Below, piece by piece: positions 24,750-28,656 of a stretch of DNA of 28,656 nt. Position 1 is the stretch's first letter. Each line of letters begins with the position of its first letter. The notes beneath the pieces are model-generated. The model was not told the origin of the DNA, made no database searches, and saw only the letters and a program-made list of their open reading frames with translations. Source of the DNA: Bacteroidota bacterium. GTDB taxonomy: Bacteria > Bacteroidota > Ignavibacteria > SZUA-365. The DNA lies in contig JAGTUZ010000077.1 in assembly GCA_018224415.1 (NCBI GenBank), forward strand, positions 1 through 28,656. Direction: 5' to 3'. Both the position numbers and the translations under genes were made by a program.

Positions 24750-25859
24750 TCAGCAGCAGTCAAACGGATCGACGTCCATGCCGTAGATATCATGCAGGAC
24801 CGTGTGACGGGCGCGACCCTGGTAGGTCAGGATGCCGCAGCGTACGCAGGGCTCGGTCTTGATATCGGGCCAGCCCTGACCGAGCATGACCCGCAGATAC
24901 GGCAGGATCGCATTGGTCAGCGCGTACGTCGAAGTCCGGGCTACCACCGACGGCATGTTCGGCACGGCATAGTGGATCACGCCATGTTTGATGAACACAG
25001 GGTCCTTGATGGTTGTTGGCCGACTGGTCTCGACGCAACCGCCCTGGTTGATCGACATGTCGACGATGACCGCCCCGGGCTTCATGGTCTTGACCATTTC
25101 TTCGGTGATGATGTGATGGCTTTCCGTCTCGTCGATGCTGATCGCGGTGATGAGCACGTCGGCGATGCGACAGCCCCGGCGCAGGTTCTCCGGCGAAGCG
25201 ATCACGGTGGTGATGCGCTTGTTGAAGATCTGGTCGGCCTCGCGCAGGCGATCGACATTGTTGTCGAGCAGGATCACCTGTCCGCCGAGTCCCATCACGG
25301 CCTGTGCCGCCGCCATGCCCGATGCACCGGCGCCGATGACCACCGTGGCCGAGGGGGCAATGCCGCCAAGCCCGCCGAGCAGCACGCCACGTCCGCCGTG
25401 ATCGGAGCGCAGGTAACGGCCTGCGATCTGCGCGGCCACCTGGCCGGAAATCTCGCTCATGACGCGCAGCACGGGATAGCTCCCGTCCGCCTGCCGCATG
25501 TACTCGAAGGCGAGCGCTGTCACCCTCGTCTCGAGGATGTGGTCGACGAAGGCGCGCCGGCCCATGCCAAGCAGCTGGAAGGACATCAGGATCTGGTCTT
25601 CGCGCAGCCATTCCCATTCCTCCCGCGTCATCGGCATCACTTTGAGCACGATGTCCGCACGGCCGGCAGCTTCCTCGGCGGAGTATGCAACCGTGGCACC
25701 GGCTTTCTGGTACTGCTCGTCGGTAAAGCGGGCATCTACGCCGGCGCCTGCCTCGATCACCACCTGTGCGCCGGCGTGTACAAGCGATTCGACGCCGAAG
25801 GGAGAGAGCGCCACGCGCTGCTCGTCCTCGAAACGCTCCTTGAGAATTCCAATGATCAT
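24750..25859 (-). CDS. Alanine dehydrogenase / NAD(P) transhydrogenase alpha-like protein, Bacteroidota type
   Basis: 369 residues of the AlaDH/PNT fold: N-terminal IGILKERFEDEQRVALSP with Arg15, LKVMP with Lys73 (substrate carboxylate and pyruvate contacts in AlaDH), a Rossmann segment ATVVIGAGASGMAAAQAVMGLGG, then VDMSINQGGCVETSRPTT and HYAVPNMPSVVARTSTYALTN. AlaDH interconverts L-alanine and pyruvate plus ammonia with NAD. Two positions differ from the classical enzyme: the YLHLA segment carrying the catalytic His reads SFQLLG, and the IDQGG Asp is Asn (INQGG). The SALQL-like form at the first site matches what I recall of a divergent Bacteroidota clade annotated as alanine dehydrogenase, so activity should not be taken for granted. 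It is encoded 40 bp after folD and 63 bp before the CoA-transferase on the same strand. Confidence 0.78.
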   Translation of the reverse strand: MIIGILKERFEDEQRVALSPFGVESLVHAGAQVVIEAGAGVDARFTDEQYQKAGATVAYSAEEAAGRADIVLKVMPMTREEWEWLREDQILMSFQLLGMGRRAFVDHILETRVTALAFEYMRQADGSYPVLRVMSEISGQVAAQIAGRYLRSDHGGRGVLLGGLGGIAPSATVVIGAGASGMAAAQAVMGLGGQVILLDNNVDRLREADQIFNKRITTVIASPENLRRGCRIADVLITAISIDETESHHIITEEMVKTMKPGAVIVDMSINQGGCVETSRPTTIKDPVFIKHGVIHYAVPNMPSVVARTSTYALTNAILPYLRVMLGQGWPDIKTEPCVRCGILTYQGRARHTVLHDIYGMDVDPFDCC

Positions 25860-25899
25860 GTCAGACCTCTATCACAATGATGTTCCGGTTGGCAAATTA

Positions 25900-26838
25900 T
25901 CATCGGCCGGTCTGTCGGCCGCCGCCTGCTTGCCGCTGCGCAATCGTGCGCAGCGCGGAGGCGTGGGTGTTTTTCATCAGCATGGCGATGGTCATCGGAC
26001 CGACGCCACCCGGGACCGGGGTGATGCGCGAGGCTTTGGGGGCCACCCCGTCAAAATCCACGTCCCCGACGAGTCGGTAGCCGCGTTCCCTTGTCGCGTC
26101 CTCGACGCGGTTGATGCCCACATCGATCACGGCGACACCCTCCTTCACCATGTCGGCGGTGATGGTGTTCACTCTGCCCGTAGCGACGATGAGCACGTCG
26201 GCCTGCCGCGTGTACAACCCGATGTCAGGCGCGGCGCTGTGCGTCACGGTCACGACGGCGTTTGCACCGGCCGCTTTCTGCAGCAGGATGTTCGCGATGG
26301 GCTTGCCCACGATATTGCTGCGTCCGACCACCACCACATGGCGTCCGGCGGTCTCGACTGCACTTCGGACGAGCAGCTCCTGTATCCCTGCCGGTGTACA
26401 GGGGAGGAAGCATTCCTGCCCGATGACCAGCTTTCCGACGTTGATCGGATGGAAACCGTCGACGTCCTTGCGCGGGGAGATCGCTTCGATCACGCGGTCC
26501 TCGTCCACATGCGCTGGCAGTGGCAGCTGTACGAGGATGCCGTGGATGTCGGGATCGATATTCCAGCGGTCGATCTGCGCAAGGATGTCCGCTTCCGGTG
26601 TATCGTCCGGCAGGCGAAGCGTCGTCGAGTGGAATCCGCAATACGCGCAGGCTTTCTCCTTCGAGGCAACGTAGCTGCGGGATGCCGGATCGTCACCGAC
26701 GAGCATGAAGGCGAGGCCCGGTGTTATGCCGTGTTTCGCCTGGAGGTCGGCCGTCAGCTCGCGCACTTCGTCCTTGATGGACTGTGCGGTCCGTGTACCG
26801 TCGATGATCTTGTTCTCGTCGATGCGCTTGTGTTCCAT
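25900..26838 (-). CDS. folD: Bifunctional methylenetetrahydrofolate dehydrogenase / methenyltetrahydrofolate cyclohydrolase
   Basis: 312 residues from the ATG at 26838; the frame is open further upstream to 26976, but that part overlaps the end of the ymdB-like gene and has no homology. FolD signatures are complete: SYVASKEKAC with the catalytic Lys60, GILVQLPLPAHVDEDRVIEA, PRKDVDGFHPINVGKL, PCTPAGIQELL, the NADP-binding VVVVGRSNIVGKPIANIL, and PVPGGVGPMTIAMLMKNT. It oxidises 5,10-methylene-THF to methenyl-THF and hydrolyses it to 10-formyl-THF in the cytoplasm, feeding purine and formyl-Met-tRNA synthesis. The C-terminal tail after the last motif (about 25 residues, rich in Ala, Gln, Arg and Gly) is slightly longer than usual. 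It lies 31 bp after the ymdB-like gene, in the same operon. Confidence 0.96.
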   Translation of the reverse strand: MEHKRIDENKIIDGTRTAQSIKDEVRELTADLQAKHGITPGLAFMLVGDDPASRSYVASKEKACAYCGFHSTTLRLPDDTPEADILAQIDRWNIDPDIHGILVQLPLPAHVDEDRVIEAISPRKDVDGFHPINVGKLVIGQECFLPCTPAGIQELLVRSAVETAGRHVVVVGRSNIVGKPIANILLQKAAGANAVVTVTHSAAPDIGLYTRQADVLIVATGRVNTITADMVKEGVAVIDVGINRVEDATRERGYRLVGDVDFDGVAPKASRITPVPGGVGPMTIAMLMKNTHASALRTIAQRQAGGGRQTGR

Positions 26839-26869
26839 GGCGCTGATGTTTCCTGTACGGGGGATGAGA

Positions 26870-27676
26870 CTATTCCACGGTCCGGGTGAATTCCGGCAGC
26901 GTGAGCGGCTCGATGGCCTTTGCCTTGCCGCTGGTGATGTCCACCGTAACCACCACTGCCGAAAGATGCACGTCATCGGTGGCCATCTCGAACTTGTGCG
27001 GCGTCTGCTTGATGAATCGGCGGAGGGCGATGTCCTTGCGCATGCCGAGCACCGAGTCGTACGGACCCGTCATGCCCACGTCCGTGATGAAAGCGGTCCC
27101 TTCGGGAAGGATCTTTGCGTCTGCCGTCTGGATGTGCGTGTGCGTGCCCACCACGGCGCTGACGCGTCCGTCCAGAAACCAGCCCATGGCGATTTTCTCC
27201 GCCGTGGCCTCGGCGTGAATATCGACAAAGATGATGGGCGTCTGCTCGCGCATCCGCTCCACCGCCCATTCCGCCGTTCGGAACGGACAGTCGATGGAGT
27301 TCATGAACGTTCGTCCCTGCAGGTTGAGTACACCGACGCTGCCCGCGGCCCCGATGGGAACCACGGTGAAGCCCCTTCCGGCATTGTCACGCGGGTAGTT
27401 TGCCGGCCGCAGGAGGGTCGATTCGGCGGCAAGCAGCTTCTGGATATGCCAATTCTCCCAGATGTGGTTGCCGGACGTGATGACGTGCACGCCGAGTTCC
27501 TTGAGCTCCTTGAACTGCTGCTCGCTGATGCTCTTGCCTTCCATGGCGTTTTCGCCATTGACGATGACGCAGGCGATGTCCCGCTCTTTGAGCAGGCCAG
27601 GAAGAAAAAGCCGGACTGCGTTGAGGCCGGCGTTTCCGACGATATCTCCGATGAAAAGAATGCGAATGACAGACAT
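26870..27676 (-). CDS. YmdB-like calcineurin-type metallophosphoesterase (TIGR00282 family)
   Basis: 268 residues from the ATG at 27676, where the family's N-terminus begins (MSVIRILFIGDIVGNAGLNA). Metal ligands of this family are all visible: Asp11 (GDIVG), Glu42 and Asn43 (NGENA), Asn70 and His71 (SGNHIWE), His154 (DIHAEATAEK), and His179 and His181 (GTHTHIQTAD). In Bacillus subtilis YmdB is a 2',3'/3',5'-cyclic nucleotide phosphodiesterase that affects motility and biofilm choice; the role in this lineage is not established. Length matches the family (about 260-270). It is the first gene of the minus-strand metabolic operon and shares a 242-bp divergent intergenic region with the sigma factor gene. 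A TACAAT box on the minus strand at 27694-27689 is a possible -10, but no well-spaced -35 was seen. Confidence 0.9.
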   Translation of the reverse strand: MSVIRILFIGDIVGNAGLNAVRLFLPGLLKERDIACVIVNGENAMEGKSISEQQFKELKELGVHVITSGNHIWENWHIQKLLAAESTLLRPANYPRDNAGRGFTVVPIGAAGSVGVLNLQGRTFMNSIDCPFRTAEWAVERMREQTPIIFVDIHAEATAEKIAMGWFLDGRVSAVVGTHTHIQTADAKILPEGTAFITDVGMTGPYDSVLGMRKDIALRRFIKQTPHKFEMATDDVHLSAVVVTVDITSGKAKAIEPLTLPEFTRTVE

Positions 27677-27797
27677 GTATGCAATCTGATTGTAATCGAA
27701 ACTGTTATTGCAACTTAGGAAAATGCCCCTGCAACTCCAAGACGAGCAGGTCTGAAACCCCCTGTGCCGAGGCCTGGAACGCCTCCGCCACACCGAT

Positions 27798-27835
27798 TCC
27801 CGGCCTGCGGACCCGTACGCTCCCGGCCTGCGGAC
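27798..27835. repeat. 15-bp direct repeat in the divergent intergenic region
   Basis: TCCCGGCCTGCGGAC occurs at 27798-27812 and 27821-27835, 23 bp apart start to start. It lies about 30-65 bp upstream of the putative sigma-factor promoter. A short hairpin (GAGGC/GCCTC, 27769-27785) is nearby. It could be a regulator-binding pair or simple repeat expansion. Confidence 0.7.
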
Positions 27836-27864
27836 TTGTGATTTTTCTGCCAGATGTACGACAG

Positions 27865-27895
27865 TTTGATTTCCGCGGGTGATCGTGTAGATTTA
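27865..27895 (+). promoter_or_regulatory. Putative Bacteroidota-type promoter of the sigma factor gene
   Basis: TTTG (27865-27868), a 19-bp spacer and TAGATTTA (27888-27895) match the Bacteroides -33 TTTG / -7 TAnnTTTG consensus at all but the last base. The start codon follows 23 bases after the -7 box, giving a short leader. Confidence 0.6.
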
Positions 27896-27918
27896 ATGGA
27901 TGCATTCATTCGGTGCGT

Positions 27919-28527
27919 ATGTATCAGACAACTGAAGAACGGCGCGAGCAATCGCGCATTGAAGACCGGCAATTGATCGCCGATGCGCTCGCGGGTAAAC
28001 AGGACGCTTACAAGCGCCTGATGAAGAAATACCACAACGCGATCGCGCATCTTATCATGCGCATGGTCGGCAGTCAGGGCGACGTCGAGGACCTGACGCA
28101 GGAGGCCTTTATCAAGGCCTTCAACTCCCTTGCGTCGTTCAACGACGAATTCGCCTTTTCGACCTGGCTCTACAAGATCGCCACCAACAACTGCATTGAT
28201 TTCCTCCGCAAGCGCAAGCTCAAGACCTTCTCCATCGACCGTCCCATCGGCGACGAGGAAGGCGGGCAACAGTACGAGATCCGCGACGACTCGCATATCC
28301 CCGATTCGGACATCCTCCAGCAGCAACAGACCTCCGCCATCCAGCGCGCCATCGACGGCCTTCCGGAGAAATACCGCATGGTCATTGTCATGCGCCACCA
28401 AGAGGAAAAAAGCTACGAGGAAATCGCCGAGGAACTCGATCTCCCGCTCGGAACGGTCAAGGCGCACATCTTCCGCGCGCGCGAGATGCTCTACAAACAG
28501 CTCCGAGACAAGGTCGGTGCGATCTGA
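27919..28527 (+). CDS. ECF-type RNA polymerase sigma factor (sigma-70 family)
   Basis: 202 residues from the ATG at 27919; an in-frame GTG at 27913 would add two. Sigma region 2 lies at about 25-95 (DAYKRLMKKYHNAIAHLIMR, DVEDLTQEAFIKAFNSL, FSTWLYKIATNNCIDFLRKR) and region 4 at about 140-200 (LPEKYRMVIVMRHQEEKSYE, EIAEELDLPLGTVKAHIFRA). Regions 1 and 3 are absent, and a Gln-rich, acidic linker joins the two, which is the ECF layout (RpoE/SigW-like). It should redirect RNA polymerase to a specific promoter set. The usual partner, a membrane anti-sigma factor, is not encoded directly after it: 54 bases later comes tRNA-Pro and the window ends. It is therefore either constitutively used or controlled by a distant gene. 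Confidence 0.93.
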   Translation: MYQTTEERREQSRIEDRQLIADALAGKQDAYKRLMKKYHNAIAHLIMRMVGSQGDVEDLTQEAFIKAFNSLASFNDEFAFSTWLYKIATNNCIDFLRKRKLKTFSIDRPIGDEEGGQQYEIRDDSHIPDSDILQQQQTSAIQRAIDGLPEKYRMVIVMRHQEEKSYEEIAEELDLPLGTVKAHIFRAREMLYKQLRDKVGAI

Positions 28528-28541
28528 GTTCCGGCGCCCTC

Positions 28542-28570
28542 TTGCTTCTTTTCCGGAAACCCTCTATATT
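28542..28570 (+). promoter_or_regulatory. Putative promoter of tRNA-Pro
   Basis: TTGCTT (28542-28547), a 17-bp spacer and TATATT (28565-28570) end 11 bases before the tRNA. The -35 hexamer and the spacer length are identical to those before tRNA-Met at 15440-15468. Confidence 0.5.
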
Positions 28571-28581
28571 GTACGACTGTT

Positions 28582-28655
<74 letters not shown>

Positions 28656-28656
28656 C

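Noticed and set aside
26839..26976. N-terminal extension of FolD
   Set aside because: It overlaps the ymdB-like coding sequence on the same strand in another frame and precedes the family's normal N-terminus.

Overview
The window is GC-rich DNA from a member of the Bacteroidota/Ignavibacteriota side of the FCB group. The evidence is five predicted secreted proteins with type IX secretion (T9SS) C-terminal sorting domains (for example the NFPNPFNPTT motif near 12115), a PorV/PorQ-family barrel protein, a PorE-like OmpA lipoprotein, a TonB receptor with a carboxypeptidase-like N-terminal domain, and an alanine dehydrogenase of the type I associate with Bacteroidota. I cannot name a species from sequence alone.

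Positions 1-12364 (+ strand) form one co-directional block: the end of a LacI-family regulator, a TonB-dependent receptor, a very large T9SS-sorted surface protein, a PorV/PorQ-family protein and a 1243-residue T9SS-sorted protein made of two colinear 563-residue repeats. Each repeat carries starch-binding-like (CBM20-like) modules. Together these look like a regulated glycan capture and uptake unit, probably for alpha-glucans. It has no SusD-like protein and no glycoside hydrolase inside the window.

Positions 12365-23197 are mostly on the - strand. Here lie three related von Willebrand A (VWA) proteins with T9SS sorting tails (12530-15283, 16255-18324, 18328-20466), the last two forming a tight pair. 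Between the first and second sit tRNA-Met(CAT), its terminator and trmH on the + strand. Upstream of the VWA pair is a second overlapping pair, an outer-membrane barrel protein followed by a PorE-like lipoprotein (propeller, CRD, OmpA domains). Two intergenic gaps here hold a strong GC hairpin beside a short tandem repeat array (20 bp x 5 and 16 bp x 3.4).

Positions 23373-27676 (- strand) are metabolic genes in a probable operon, transcribed ymdB-like phosphodiesterase, folD, alanine dehydrogenase-like, acetyl-CoA hydrolase/transferase, ending in a terminator at about 23283-23318. Divergent from it is an ECF-type sigma factor (27919-28527), followed by tRNA-Pro(CGG) at the window edge. No CRISPR array, insertion sequence, prophage or rRNA was seen. 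No obviously new defence or mobile system was found; the most unusual content is the VWA/T9SS surface protein cluster and the exact large duplication in the CBM-like protein.
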